Source of the DNA: CAYQTL01 sp964420405
GTDB taxonomy: Bacteria; Acidobacteriota; Thermoanaerobaculia; Thermoanaerobaculales; Sulfomarinibacteraceae
Length of the DNA stretch: 64,000 bases
Assembly: GCA_964420405.1 (NCBI GenBank)
Contig: CAYQTL010000002.1
Location: forward strand, 166,227-230,226
Reading direction: 5' to 3'
Positions within the stretch are counted from its first letter, which is position 1; every line of letters starts with the position of its first letter. The notes below the pieces were generated by a model. That model saw nothing but the letters and a program-made list of their open reading frames with translations, made no database searches and was not told the origin of the DNA. Below, piece by piece: positions 19,701-28,196 of this stretch. A program made the translations under genes and the position numbers.

Positions 19701-20305
19701 CGCGCCGGACCGCAGCCGGCGGCGGCGAGGCGCCGCCACGCCTGCCCGGTCGCCGCCGCACCGTCCCGCAGGGTCCTCTCGACGACGTCCGCCACGACCT
19801 CCGCCACCTCCCGTCCGTCGCCGTCGACGCCGAAACGCGGGTGCAGCCCCGCCTCGAGCGGGTAGGACCGCAGCAGCCGCTGGCAGAAGGCGTGGATGGT
19901 GTGCACCCGCAGCCGGTCGATCTCCTCGAGCAGCAGCCGGGCGCGTCGCGCGAGCTCGCCGGGGCCATCGGGCAACCTCTCGGGGTCCGGGTCGAACCCC
20001 TGCGGCCGGCTGCCCGCGGCGAGCAGGTCGAGGGCCGTCGCCACCCGGGCGGCCATCTCCGCGGCGGCCGCCTCGGTGAAGGTGATCGCCACCAGCCGAT
20101 CGAGAACCTCGCGCCCGACCGCGGCCGGCTCGCGCCCGCCGGTGGCGTGCCGCTCCCAACCGGGACCGACGCACCATCCCGCGATGCGCGCGACCAGCAG
20201 CGCCGTCTTGCCGGTGCCGGCTCCGGCCTCGACCGCCACCGGAAGCTCGAGCTCGCGCTGCGCGATGCGGCGCGCGTCGTCGTCGGGGAGGCGGCCGCAA
20301 CTCAT
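16715..20305 (-). CDS. addA: AddA helicase-nuclease subunit
   Basis: 1196 residues. With AddB it processes double-strand DNA ends for RecA-dependent repair. UvrD/Rep superfamily 1 helicase: Walker A AGAGTGKT at residues 27-34, VAITFTEAAAAEM, Walker B with LLVDEFQDTD near residue 400, VFVVGDPKQSIYGWR-like motif III, and VMTVHAAKGLDF (motif V). The C-terminal RecB-type nuclease has VVADYKTD near residue 1134. ATG 20305 is inside the addB stop (ATGA), so the frame extending further upstream is not used. Convergent with the fimbrial operon, only 6 bp between stops. Confidence 0.93.
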   Translation of the reverse strand: MSCGRLPDDDARRIAQRELELPVAVEAGAGTGKTALLVARIAGWCVGPGWERHATGGREPAAVGREVLDRLVAITFTEAAAAEMAARVATALDLLAAGSRPQGFDPDPERLPDGPGELARRARLLLEEIDRLRVHTIHAFCQRLLRSYPLEAGLHPRFGVDGDGREVAEVVADVVERTLRDGAAATGQAWRRLAAAGCGPARLASALEALVAEGFEPGDLEADPFDRESARLRRLALEDALDWFAEVDGGCLLTLRRSPRSVAARQAVGRLAAELQELPADAGYRELGAACRRVDDAAAQRVRDWSRGAFNRTEEDALGGRGTEVADAASQVLLLLAGLRSLAVVELDAARQVLAPLLRAVRARLDAAGVVTYDDLLSRTLWLLEHSRGVRSEVRRSLDQLLVDEFQDTDRVQCRIVEALALDGAREGVRPALFVVGDPKQSIYGWRRADLAAYQSLVDRIVRAGGIRVSLTANFRSVAPILAEVERLVAPVMVAEPHVQPPFERLEATFERVGSAGFDQAPWSAVEHWVGWGLDPESGRPDPDVGRSDDAVAREAVAIAADLRRLHDEAGVAWGDVAVLLRTTGSQEVLLDALRAYGVPHEVTREREYYRQREVVETACLVRCVLEPGDGLALLAVLRSDLVGVPDAALAPLWDAGFAARMAEVAEPGDGAAVAAARCLDGIEPGAVDRGLPGWRDGLRAAVETIAALRAVERSEPPDRFVGAVRRLSCVELTSAARYLGDVRRARLERFFDELEAVMEETAGSPAAVARFLRRAIETGAESRLPPEAAAKEADAVRVMTVHAAKGLDFGHVYLAQAHKRSGAPPVGRVLEVGERTGGREYALFGWPTPGMELARARAARRGAAETVRLLYVATTRAKQRLVVSGWWSDAGREVPPETAGCFGDLVARRADRRRLEDHGARGTARWNDDAGSVQWRLPALDPPPAPDPAVAPPAAVDDVVEALRRDAVRLAACRGAAARRSARPLTGRMSEEAQRGLDIGGREAGSREPRAAPRHQGAGAAAAVGTAIHSLLEELDLASPLAAQVETLRAVTLERAGEGLAGGAAEAAHTRAAHLVDRLLAAGCLARLEAVAAHVLGREVPLVAPAAADDAAVAAVLGSVDLLYRDPADGRTVVADYKTDAVDGDGDLAERAAHYAPQLARYAVTLQRALGLEQPPRRELWFLQAGAVVDVTDVD

Positions 20306-23300
20306 CGCTCCTCCACCCCGAGCCACCACAGACGACGCGCTGCGGCGGTCGGCGTGTCCCCGCCCGAGCGGCTCTCCATGGCGACCAGGAGGCGGCGCCG
20401 GAACGCCGAGTCGTCCCGCCGGCACGCCTCGGTCACGCGGCAGTAGGCGCAGTGCTGCGGACGCCGGTCCGGCGCGTCGGCCTCCTCGACCCGCGGGAAC
20501 ATGGCGCCGGCGGCGCGGGCCGCGGCGATCGCGGACACCGCCTCGCCGAACGCCGCCAACGCCGCGGCGTCGTCGACCGGGATCTTCGCCGCCCGGACAA
20601 CGGCCGGGACCGAGCCGAGGTCAGGCCGGAGGAACACGTACCTGCCCGTACCGGAGGTCCCGACCGCATAGGCGACCGCCTGCAGGAGCCGGCCACGGGC
20701 GACGCGCTGCAGCAGGTGGCGGTGGCGGGTCTCCGCCGTGACGGCGACGCTCACCGGCGAGCCGGTCTTGTAGTCGACCGCCTCCAACCCGCCCTCCCGG
20801 CGGTCCACCCGGTCGGCGCGGAACCTGACCCGGCCCGGCGGGCCGTCGAGCTCGGCCTCACCCCACAGCTCGGCGCCGAGCACGCCTTCGCGGCGCCCCT
20901 CCCGCCCCCACTCGAGGTCGCGGGCGACCTCCAGCACCGGCAGCGCCGCAGCCGCCGCCAACGGACCCAGACCGGTCGCGCCGAGGCCCAGCTCGGACAC
21001 CACCCGCTCCGCCGTCCTCGAGGTGATCTCACCGAGCTCGGTCCTGTCCGGCCACGGTACCGCCACGCCCGCGCGCGTCGCCGCCCGACCGAGGGTCTCG
21101 ACGCGCTCGCCGAGAGCGCCGTCCACCAGGCGCTGCAGCACCCCGTGCACCACCTGGCCGACGAGCATGTGATCCACGTCCGGCACTCCGGCCCGCGGGT
21201 CCGGCAGCGGCGCGACCCGCAGACGGCGGGTCACGAACCACTGCCAGGGACAGGTCGCGGTCCGCTCGAGGTCGGTCACCCACGGGCCGGCCTCCGGGTC
21301 CCGAACCACCGGTCCGACGCGACCTCCCCACGGATCCCGCCACCCCCGGTCGGGCGCCGCCTCCGCCGCGGTCACGACCCCGACCCGGCTCGCCGCCACC
21401 TCCGACGCGGCCACGTCCCCGGGCCGTCCGGTCAGGGACCTCCCCTCCTCGATCGCCGCCGCCAGCAGCTCGCGGAACGGATCGGCGGGGCCGTGGCGCA
21501 GGGCGAGCTCGAGCGCGCGCTCGAACGAGCACCGCGACTCACCCGCGTCAACAGCTCCCCGCACGGTGGTCGTGCCAGCGAGCCGGAGCCGGTCCAGGAA
21601 CGGTGACGGGGCCGCCCGGCGGCCGCCGTCGGTCGCCGAGAAGCTGCACACCACCCGTGGCGCCGACGCCGCCAGCTGCGCGAAGAGGTAGCGCTCCTCC
21701 GACGCCGAGCGGGAGGCCAGCGGCAGGAATCCGAGCAGATCGGACAGCCGCGACCGGACCGCGTCGGGAAGCACCGGGTCGCCGGTCACCGTGCGCGGAA
21801 ACGCACCCCGCTGGAGACCGACGACGAGCACCAGGTCGAAGGTCCGCGCCCGCGCCTCCATCACCGACAGCAGCTGGACGCCGCCCCCCGCCCCTCCCAC
21901 CGGAGGATCCCCCGCGCCACGCAGGCGGCGGGCGAGCAGGTCGCGCCACTCGGACCTCGAGACCTCGATGCCGTCGGGCAGGCCGGCCGCGACCTCGGTC
22001 GCAGCGCGCTCCACCTCGACCCGCTCGTCGGCCTCCGCCGGCCATCCGACGGCGCCGAGCAGCGCCAGCGTGTGGTCCAGGTGGGCCGCGACACGGCCCG
22101 ACGCCGGCCACCCCCGATCCAGCTCCAGGCAGGTCCGAGCCTCCGCCACCGCGGCCGCCACCAACGACGGCGCGACCCGCTGCGCCGCCGGCCCGCCGGC
22201 CGCCTCGGCCACGTCCAGCAGCGGGATCTCGACCCCCTCCGGCGGCACGCGCTCCACCTCGACGGCCGCCGCGTCCGCCAGGCGCGACGCCCCGAGACAC
22301 CGCAGGGCCAGCCGCGTCACCTCGTCCGAACCCGACGGCCACCGCGTCTCGGTCCACTCCTCGAGAGTCGCCTCGCCCGCCCCGGCGGCCAGACCCAGCA
22401 GGCGCTCGAGGCGTCGCCGCGTCCGGCCGCCGGCGACGGTGGCCCCCACTCCCGAGTACGGTACCCCGAGGAGGTCGAGGGCGGCCCGGAGGCGCGCTCC
22501 GTGCCGGTCCAGGTCCCTCGCCACCACCGCGATCCCTTCCGGCACGACGCCGTCGTCCAGGGCCTGCCGGATCCGTCCGGCGATCTCCCGCGCCTCCGCG
22601 TCGCGGTCGGTCGCCTCGACCACGGTGATCTCGCCCGCCGGCGTCGCGCCCTGGTCGCGCTCACGCGTCAGCGTGCCGAGGCGGTCGACGAGCCGGTCGA
22701 GGAACGTCGCGCCGGCGTCCGCCCGGTCGGGATCCGCCGGATCGGGCGGTCGGTCGGCGATCAGGACCCCGGGCCGGCCCCGCAGCAGAGCGTCGAGCAG
22801 GTCCGCGACCAACCCCGTGACGTCGGCGAAGCCGTGCACCAGGATCGCCCGGCTCGGCAGCACGTCGCCGGGACCGGCGAGGGCCTCGGCCGCCGCCCTC
22901 ACCGCCGCCGCGGCGCGGTCGTCCCCGACCGCGTCGAGGCCGGCCGCGACCTGGGCCGCCACCCGCACCACCCCCCTGGCGCGTCCGACCCGTTCCGGCG
23001 AGAGGACGCCGTCGAGCTCGGCGAGCCGCTCGAGCAGCGGCTCGGCGAGGGTCACGTCGAAGCCGGCGTCGAGCAGGTCGCGGACCGCACCCTCGACCAC
23101 GGCCGCGCCGTCGTCGAACGCCGCCAGGGGGCCGGCGAGGTCAGGGTCGTGCGCGGCCTGCCGGCGGACGAGCAGCTCGAACAGGGGGTCGGCACACGGC
23201 GCCCGGCGTCCCAGGCGATCCAACACCTCGAGCGCGACGCCGTGGATCGTCTGCACCGACACGCCGGCGACGGGACCGAGAGTCTCCGCGATGCGGACGG

Positions 23301-23457
23301 CCACGTGCCTCCGCAGGCTCGCCGACGGCACAACCACCCGCAGCGGCCGGTCCAGCTCGTCGGGCCGCCGCGCACGCCTCGCCTCCACCTCGTCCAGCAG
23401 ACGCGCCTCGGCCGCCCGGGGGCCGCGGCAAAGGACGATGGAGGCCGTCGCGGACAC
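20302..23457 (-). CDS. addB: AddB helicase-like nuclease subunit with Fe-S cluster
   Basis: 1051 residues. The C-terminal PD-(D/E)XK nuclease has LEAVDYKTGSPV near residue 895. A cysteine near 735 in TATCPWQWF plus a terminal CxxC-x5-C (HCAYCRVTEAC, about 1001-1011) reproduce the four-cysteine 4Fe-4S staple of AddB. The N-terminal third is helicase-like (VVVPSASLRRHVA) but I see no Walker A motif, unlike Bacillus AddB, so ATP-driven activity probably rests on AddA. The start is GTG with no good ribosome binding site. Overlaps addA by ATGA. Confidence 0.88.
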   Translation of the reverse strand: MSATASIVLCRGPRAAEARLLDEVEARRARRPDELDRPLRVVVPSASLRRHVAVRIAETLGPVAGVSVQTIHGVALEVLDRLGRRAPCADPLFELLVRRQAAHDPDLAGPLAAFDDGAAVVEGAVRDLLDAGFDVTLAEPLLERLAELDGVLSPERVGRARGVVRVAAQVAAGLDAVGDDRAAAAVRAAAEALAGPGDVLPSRAILVHGFADVTGLVADLLDALLRGRPGVLIADRPPDPADPDRADAGATFLDRLVDRLGTLTRERDQGATPAGEITVVEATDRDAEAREIAGRIRQALDDGVVPEGIAVVARDLDRHGARLRAALDLLGVPYSGVGATVAGGRTRRRLERLLGLAAGAGEATLEEWTETRWPSGSDEVTRLALRCLGASRLADAAAVEVERVPPEGVEIPLLDVAEAAGGPAAQRVAPSLVAAAVAEARTCLELDRGWPASGRVAAHLDHTLALLGAVGWPAEADERVEVERAATEVAAGLPDGIEVSRSEWRDLLARRLRGAGDPPVGGAGGGVQLLSVMEARARTFDLVLVVGLQRGAFPRTVTGDPVLPDAVRSRLSDLLGFLPLASRSASEERYLFAQLAASAPRVVCSFSATDGGRRAAPSPFLDRLRLAGTTTVRGAVDAGESRCSFERALELALRHGPADPFRELLAAAIEEGRSLTGRPGDVAASEVAASRVGVVTAAEAAPDRGWRDPWGGRVGPVVRDPEAGPWVTDLERTATCPWQWFVTRRLRVAPLPDPRAGVPDVDHMLVGQVVHGVLQRLVDGALGERVETLGRAATRAGVAVPWPDRTELGEITSRTAERVVSELGLGATGLGPLAAAAALPVLEVARDLEWGREGRREGVLGAELWGEAELDGPPGRVRFRADRVDRREGGLEAVDYKTGSPVSVAVTAETRHRHLLQRVARGRLLQAVAYAVGTSGTGRYVFLRPDLGSVPAVVRAAKIPVDDAAALAAFGEAVSAIAAARAAGAMFPRVEEADAPDRRPQHCAYCRVTEACRRDDSAFRRRLLVAMESRSGGDTPTAAARRLWWLGVEER

Positions 23458-23498
23458 GTCAGCCCACGCGTGTCGCAGGCCGCGCGCGAGTCAACCGA

Positions 23499-25232
23499 TC
23501 ACTCCACCGTGATCGGGGGAGTCCACGCCGCCCCCGGTGCGGGCAGCGAGCCTGTCCGCCAGGCTGCCTCCACCAGCGCGCGCAGCTCGCGGATGGCGAG
23601 GTCCTCCTCGCGCCCGCGCTGCAGCAGCCGCTGCCACCAGGCCACCGCCTTCGGGAAGTCCACCAGCTCCACGTCCGCGCCGGGCTCCAGGCCGGCCAGC
23701 GACCGGGCCTCGTCGAGCGCCGACTCGAACCCGCCGACGACGTCGACCAGGCCGAGCTCCACCGCCTGCGCACCGGTGAACACACGGCCGCGACCGACGG
23801 CGTCGACCTCCTCGACCGTCATGTCGCGACCTTCCGACACCCTGGCCAGGAAGTCGGCGTAGATTCGGTCGAGCATCTTCTCGATCTCGGCCGCCTCGGA
23901 GTCGTCCCACCCGCCGAGGGTGCCGTAGATGTCGGCGTTCTCGCCGAACGACAGCTCGCCGAAGGTGACGCCGAGCTTCTCGTTCCAGAAACGCTCCATG
24001 TCGAGGTGTCCGGCGAACACTCCGATGGATGCGGTCAGCGTCGCCGGAGCCGCCACGATCCGTTGGGCGCCCGCCGAGATCCAGTACCCGCCGGAGGCGG
24101 CCATGCTCGACATGGACACCACCACCGGCAGCTCCTCGGCGGTCCGCAGCATCTCGCGGCGGATCGTCTCCGACGCCACCGCGCTGCCGCCGGGGCTGTC
24201 GACCCGGAAGACGACCGCCTTCACGCCGGGGGTCGAGCGCACCGACCTGAACGCCCGGGCGATGGTGTCCGCCCCCATCACGTCGCCGCCGAACAGTGGG
24301 TTGAGCTCCCGACGGCTCTCGCCGCGCATGATCGCACCGGTCGCGGTGACCACCGCGATCTTCGGCCCCCGCTGGCGTCCGGCGGCGCCCTCGAGGTAGT
24401 CGGCGGCGGACACGACCTTCGCGCCCGGCGCCCGCTCGGACTCGATCCGCTGCCGGAACTCGCCCCAGCTCTCGATCCGGTCCACCAGCCCCGCCTCGAG
24501 CGCCTCGCCGGCGAGGAACGGCGCCTGGTCGATGAGGTTGCGGACCGCCGCCGGCTCCATCCCGCGACCCGCCGCCAGGTCGGAGACGTACTGCTCGGCC
24601 AGGGAGTCGAGCAGCCACTGCATCATCTCCTCCTGGGCGTCGGTCATCTCGGTCCTGGTGTAGCTGTAGCGGGCGGTCTTGTAGTCGCCGCGGCCCCGGA
24701 AGTCGGGCTCGATCCCGAGCTTCTCCAGCGTCCCCCGGTAGAACGGAACCTGCAGCGTCAGGCCGACGATGTTGACGTCCGCCATCGGTCCGACCGAGAT
24801 CTCGTCGCAGCCGCTGGCCAGGTAGTACTCCAGGTTGCCCGGCTGGAACTCGCCTACCGTGTCCATCCACACCTCGGTCCACGTGCCGGCGGCCCGGACG
24901 CGCTCCAGCAGCGCGCGGATCTCCTGGATCATGGACGGACCCGGCAGACAGCAGTGGATCCGCATCCGGATCCCCTCGACCCGGTCGTCCTCCGCCGCCG
25001 CCAGCAGCACCGCCCGCAGGTCGCGGAAGCTCATCGGCGCCTCGCCGGCCAGCTCGGCGAACGGGTCGGGGGCGGTGACCTCGACGACCGGCGCGTCGAA
25101 GTCGATCGCCAGCACCATCTTCCCGGGCAGCCCCGGCGCCTGCATCCCGATCGCCATCAGGACCACGATCAGGAGCGCCACCGTCACCAGCAGGCAGCCG
25201 ATTCCCGCGATCCACGTGCGCGCTGTCGCCAT
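23499..25232 (-). CDS. sppA: Signal peptide peptidase SppA, long form
   Basis: 577 residues, the length of the 67-kDa tandem-domain form. One membrane anchor at residues ~7-28, then two ClpP/crotonase-like S49 domains. The catalytic dyad is split as in Escherichia coli SppA: Lys185 in RGDYKTARYSY of the first half and Ser380 in SMAASGGYW of the second half. It should cut leftover signal peptides in the inner membrane. ATG 25232 follows AAGGAGG. 41 bp separate it from the addB start. Confidence 0.93.
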   Translation of the reverse strand: MATARTWIAGIGCLLVTVALLIVVLMAIGMQAPGLPGKMVLAIDFDAPVVEVTAPDPFAELAGEAPMSFRDLRAVLLAAAEDDRVEGIRMRIHCCLPGPSMIQEIRALLERVRAAGTWTEVWMDTVGEFQPGNLEYYLASGCDEISVGPMADVNIVGLTLQVPFYRGTLEKLGIEPDFRGRGDYKTARYSYTRTEMTDAQEEMMQWLLDSLAEQYVSDLAAGRGMEPAAVRNLIDQAPFLAGEALEAGLVDRIESWGEFRQRIESERAPGAKVVSAADYLEGAAGRQRGPKIAVVTATGAIMRGESRRELNPLFGGDVMGADTIARAFRSVRSTPGVKAVVFRVDSPGGSAVASETIRREMLRTAEELPVVVSMSSMAASGGYWISAGAQRIVAAPATLTASIGVFAGHLDMERFWNEKLGVTFGELSFGENADIYGTLGGWDDSEAAEIEKMLDRIYADFLARVSEGRDMTVEEVDAVGRGRVFTGAQAVELGLVDVVGGFESALDEARSLAGLEPGADVELVDFPKAVAWWQRLLQRGREEDLAIRELRALVEAAWRTGSLPAPGAAWTPPITVE

Positions 25233-25528
25233 GTCGTCCTCCTTGACGCGGACATCCTAGCGCAGCGCACCGCGACGCCGCGCCCTGTCGAGGTACGTCG
25301 GCCTCGGGGCGTCGGTTCACCTGCGTCGGAGATCGACCGCGCGGCCCCCGGGCGCTGGGAGCACCAGCGACGGCTCCGGCGGGCGGGGCGGGGGCGACAG
25401 CCCGTGGGGGGCTCCTGCCGGGGAGCCACGCCCGCCGTCCGGCAGCCCGAGCGGCCGGCACGCCTCGCGGTGACCCTCGCGGACGACCGTCGCAGCCGCC
25501 TGCCGGCGCCGACGTGCCTCCGCCGGCG
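25233..25528. other. Intergenic region between sppA and a small hypothetical gene
   Basis: 296 bp without a credible gene on either strand. It contains the sppA ribosome binding site (AAGGAGG near 25237-25243), and very GC-rich sequence after the end of the next minus-strand gene. I saw no clear promoter or terminator. Confidence 0.5.
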
Positions 25529-25900
25529 TTACTTGAGGATCTTGCTCGCCGCCTCGGCCGACGGCATCACGATCCGCGACATCTCCTGGCGGCGCATCTC
25601 CCTGGCCTCGTCCATGAGCTGGTCGACGGCCTCTCGGATCGCGTTCGGAAAGGCCGCGATCGCCTCCTCGAGCGTGCCGGCCTCGATCTCGGCCTGGACC
25701 GGCACCGGACCGTACTGGGACATCAGCTGGGTCTGACCGACGAAGATCACCGGCCGCGACAGGTCGCGCTCGCCCTCCACCGTTACCGGCGTGAGGCGAC
25801 GCAGGCTGCCCACCTTCAGGTCGGTGAACGTGTCCTCGAGGTACAGGCTCGACCTCTCCATCCGGATCTCGTCCAGGGGAATCTGGTTGACGTCGTTCAC
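25529..25900 (-). CDS. Small conserved hypothetical cytoplasmic protein
   Basis: 123 residues from GTG 25900, which has a strong GGGAGGAG upstream (25902-25909). No signal peptide or membrane segment. The first half is beta-rich (RSSLYLEDTFTDLKVGSLRR, then RDLSRPVIFVGQTQLMSQYG) and the second half is a charged helix (LEEAIAAFPNAIREAVDQLM). FVGQTQLMSQYGPVP hints at a PilZ- or translation-factor-like small fold but I cannot name a family. Divergent from the aminotransferase, sharing a 184-bp upstream region. Confidence 0.7.
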   Translation of the reverse strand: MNDVNQIPLDEIRMERSSLYLEDTFTDLKVGSLRRLTPVTVEGERDLSRPVIFVGQTQLMSQYGPVPVQAEIEAGTLEEAIAAFPNAIREAVDQLMDEAREMRRQEMSRIVMPSAEAASKILK

Positions 25901-25976
25901 GGCTCCTCCCGCACGGTGCCAACCGGACCGCGTCCGTGCCCATTCCGGCCGGCTCGCTCCCGCCACCGATCGGATG

Positions 25977-26005
25977 TTGCCCCGGACCGGCGCGGCACCT
26001 ACAGT
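25977..26005 (+). promoter_or_regulatory. Sigma-70 type promoter of the aminotransferase gene
   Basis: TTGCCC (25977-25982), exact 17-bp spacer, TACAGT (26000-26005); each matches 4 of 6 consensus bases. The start point near 26012 leaves a 73-nt leader. TACAGT recurs as the likely -10 at 36108 and 62074. Confidence 0.55.
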
Positions 26006-26084
26006 GCGGGAGGAGAGGCCGCACGCCGTTTCACCTGACGGATGGCGCCGGCGGCGTCCACCACGACCACGCGAAGGGAGCGCC

Positions 26085-27299
26085 ATGGACGTCCTCTACG
26101 CAGACCGGATGCGCGACCTGCGGACCTCGGAGATCCGGGAGATCCTGAAGCTCACAGCCCGCCCGGAGGTGATCTCCTTCGCCGGCGGCCTGCCCGCCGC
26201 CGAGTCGTTCCCGCTCGACGACATCGCCCGGGCCGCCCGGGAGGTGCTGCACGAGGACGGCGCGGCCGCGGTGCAGTACTCGACGACCGAAGGCGACCCC
26301 GAGCTCCGGGCGTCGCTCGCGGCGCGCATGAACCGGCTCCGGGGCACCCGCTTCGCCGCGGATGAGGTGCTGGTCACGAGTGGCTCCCAGCAGGGGCTGG
26401 ACCTCACCGCCAAGCTCTTCCTGCAGCCCGGCACCACGCTGCTGTGCGAGAGCCCGACCTACCTGGCCGCGCTCAACGCGTTCCGGGTGTTCGGGCCGTC
26501 GATCGTCGCGGTCCCCACCGACGACGGAGGCATGGTTCCCGACGCCCTCGAGCGCGCCCTCGCCACCGAGCGGGAGGTGCGGGTGATCTACGTCGTGCCC
26601 GACAGCCAGAACCCGAGCGGCCGGACCTGGACCCTCGAGCGCAGGCGGGCGCTGGTCCGGCTCGCGGCGGCGGCCGGGGTCGCCGTCGTCGAGGACAGCC
26701 CGTACGGCGAGATCCGATTCGACGGCGCGCCGCTGCCTGCGGTGGCCTCCCTGGCCGGACCCGCCGCCCCGGTGGTCTATCTCGGCACGCTGTCGAAGGT
26801 GTTCTGTCCCGGCCTGCGCCTCGGCTGGGTCGCCGCGCCACGCCCGGTGCTCGAGCGGTACGTGCTCCTCAAGCAGAGCGCCGACCTGCACACCTCCACC
26901 CTGACCCAGCGCATCGCCGCCCGCTACCTGCGGACCCATGACCTCGACCGCAACGTCGCGCGGGTCGTCGCGATCTACCGCGAGCGGCGAGACGCCATGC
27001 TCGAGGCGCTCGAGCGGGAGCTTCCGTCCGGGATCGGGTGGACCAGACCCGACGGTGGGCTCTTCATCTGGGTCGAGCTGCCGCGGGGCGTCGACTCGCG
27101 GGAGGTGCTCCGCGCCGCCCTCGCCCGGGACGTCGCGTTCGTCCCCGGCGGATCCTTCTTTCCGGAGCCGGGACACGACAACACCATGCGACTCAACTTC
27201 TCGGCAATGCCGCCGGCGCGGATCCGCGAAGGCGTCAGGCGGCTCGCCGCCGTGCTCGTCGAGATGGGCGTCGGCAGTCCGGCCGAGGCCTCGGGCTGA
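26085..27299 (+). CDS. PLP-dependent aminotransferase, MocR/LysN-like class I
   Basis: 404 residues, fold-type I aminotransferase. ISFAGGLPAAESFP, QYSTTEGDPELR, TSGSQQGLDL, the cofactor lysine near residue 238 in GTLSKVFCPGLRLGW, and RLNFSA at the end are typical of the subgroup that includes 2-aminoadipate (LysN) and branched-chain/aromatic aminotransferases. No DNA-binding domain precedes it, so it is an enzyme rather than a MocR regulator. ATG 26085 follows AAGGGAG. Substrate cannot be told from sequence. Confidence 0.88.
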   Translation: MDVLYADRMRDLRTSEIREILKLTARPEVISFAGGLPAAESFPLDDIARAAREVLHEDGAAAVQYSTTEGDPELRASLAARMNRLRGTRFAADEVLVTSGSQQGLDLTAKLFLQPGTTLLCESPTYLAALNAFRVFGPSIVAVPTDDGGMVPDALERALATEREVRVIYVVPDSQNPSGRTWTLERRRALVRLAAAAGVAVVEDSPYGEIRFDGAPLPAVASLAGPAAPVVYLGTLSKVFCPGLRLGWVAAPRPVLERYVLLKQSADLHTSTLTQRIAARYLRTHDLDRNVARVVAIYRERRDAMLEALERELPSGIGWTRPDGGLFIWVELPRGVDSREVLRAALARDVAFVPGGSFFPEPGHDNTMRLNFSAMPPARIREGVRRLAAVLVEMGVGSPAEASG

Positions 27300-27341
27300 G
27301 GTCGCGTCCCGGCTCGGCCCACCTCCTCCGCCGGCCCCCGG

Positions 27342-27356
27342 CCGGGCCTGGCCCGG
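27342..27356. terminator. Possible shared hairpin between convergent genes
   Basis: A 7-bp GC-only stem (27342-27348 with 27350-27356) lies in the 72 bp between the aminotransferase stop and the stop of the convergent DUF374 gene. There is no T-tract, so termination there is only plausible. Confidence 0.3.
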
Positions 27357-27371
27357 GACCGGCGCAGCGCA

Positions 27372-28139
27372 TCACCACGCCCCCCCTCGGTCGAGCCGCG
27401 CCGCCGCGGCCCGCTCGAGCCGGTCGAGCGTCTCCTCCAGGGTGCGGCGACCCGCCTCCATCGCGGCCTCGTCCGCGTCCCGGGACAGCCACACCGGCCC
27501 GCCGACCTCGACGCACACCCTCGCGAAGGGTCGCGGGACGCGCAGCCGGTCCCAGGTCCGCAGCCGCCACTCGCGCCGCGCCGCACATCCCACCGGGAGG
27601 ACCGCCACACCCGACAGCCGGGCGACGACCAGCGCGCCCTCCTTGCAGACGCGGGCCGGCCCGTGGGGACCGTCGGGCAGCACCACCGCGGAGGCGCCGC
27701 GCCGCACGATCGCCCGGTGCAGCTCGCGCATCGCCTTCACGCCGCTCCGGGTCGCCGAGCCGCGCACGACCCGCCCGCCGATCCGCCGCACGACACGCGC
27801 GACGAGGTCGCCGTCCACCGACGGGCTCACCAGGTAGGTCACCTCGACCCCCCGCCGCGCGACGACCCTCAGGTAGGGAGCGGCCGCGAAGATCCCGTCA
27901 TGCCACAGCGTGAGCACCACCGGCTCGCCCGACTCGAGCAGCCGGCGGCCGGCCTCGTCCCCCGCCACCCGGAGCCGGTAGCTGCTCCACATCAGCGCCG
28001 CCGTCGCAGCCGCGACGGGAGCGGTCACGGCATGGGTCAGGCGTCGCCGCCGCGACAAGGCGTGCCGCGACCGCTCGGCCAGCGGCCGCGGCCCGCCCAC
28101 GAGCGGACCGGGGAGCGGTCGTTGCTGGTCACGGTCCAT
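27372..28139 (-). CDS. DUF374 lysophospholipid-acyltransferase-like protein
   Basis: 255 residues. LTLWHDGIFAAAPYL (the shortened acyltransferase box of DUF374), YLVSPSVDGDLVARVVRRIG, RGSATRSGVKAMREL, LPDGPHGPARVCKEGA and VAVLPVGC are the DUF374 landmarks. The family is related to lipid A/phospholipid acyltransferases; acyl donor and acceptor are unknown. An N-terminal hydrophobic stretch (VTAPVAAATAALMWSSY) likely anchors it to the inner membrane. It shares a promoter region with the divergent CPBP gene. Confidence 0.82.
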   Translation of the reverse strand: MDRDQQRPLPGPLVGGPRPLAERSRHALSRRRRLTHAVTAPVAAATAALMWSSYRLRVAGDEAGRRLLESGEPVVLTLWHDGIFAAAPYLRVVARRGVEVTYLVSPSVDGDLVARVVRRIGGRVVRGSATRSGVKAMRELHRAIVRRGASAVVLPDGPHGPARVCKEGALVVARLSGVAVLPVGCAARREWRLRTWDRLRVPRPFARVCVEVGGPVWLSRDADEAAMEAGRRTLEETLDRLERAAAARLDRGGAW

Positions 28140-28160
28140 CGCATTCCGCCGCGGTGGCGG

Positions 28161-28188
28161 ATCGTAGCACGGGGCGCGGTGCTACCAT
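28161..28188. promoter_or_regulatory. Overlapping divergent extended -10 promoters in a palindrome
   Basis: The inverted repeat GTAGCAC (28164-28170) / GTGCTAC (28179-28185) builds an extended -10 on each strand: TGCTACCAT rightward, whose end is 8 nt before the CPBP ATG, and TGCTACGAT leftward, ~21 nt before the DUF374 ATG. One protein bound here could control both genes. Confidence 0.45.
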
Positions 28189-28196
28189 CCCGCGTC

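Noticed and set aside
16715..23457. RecBCD or AdnAB
   Set aside because: Two genes only, and AddB-type cysteine staple; no RecD-like gene nearby.
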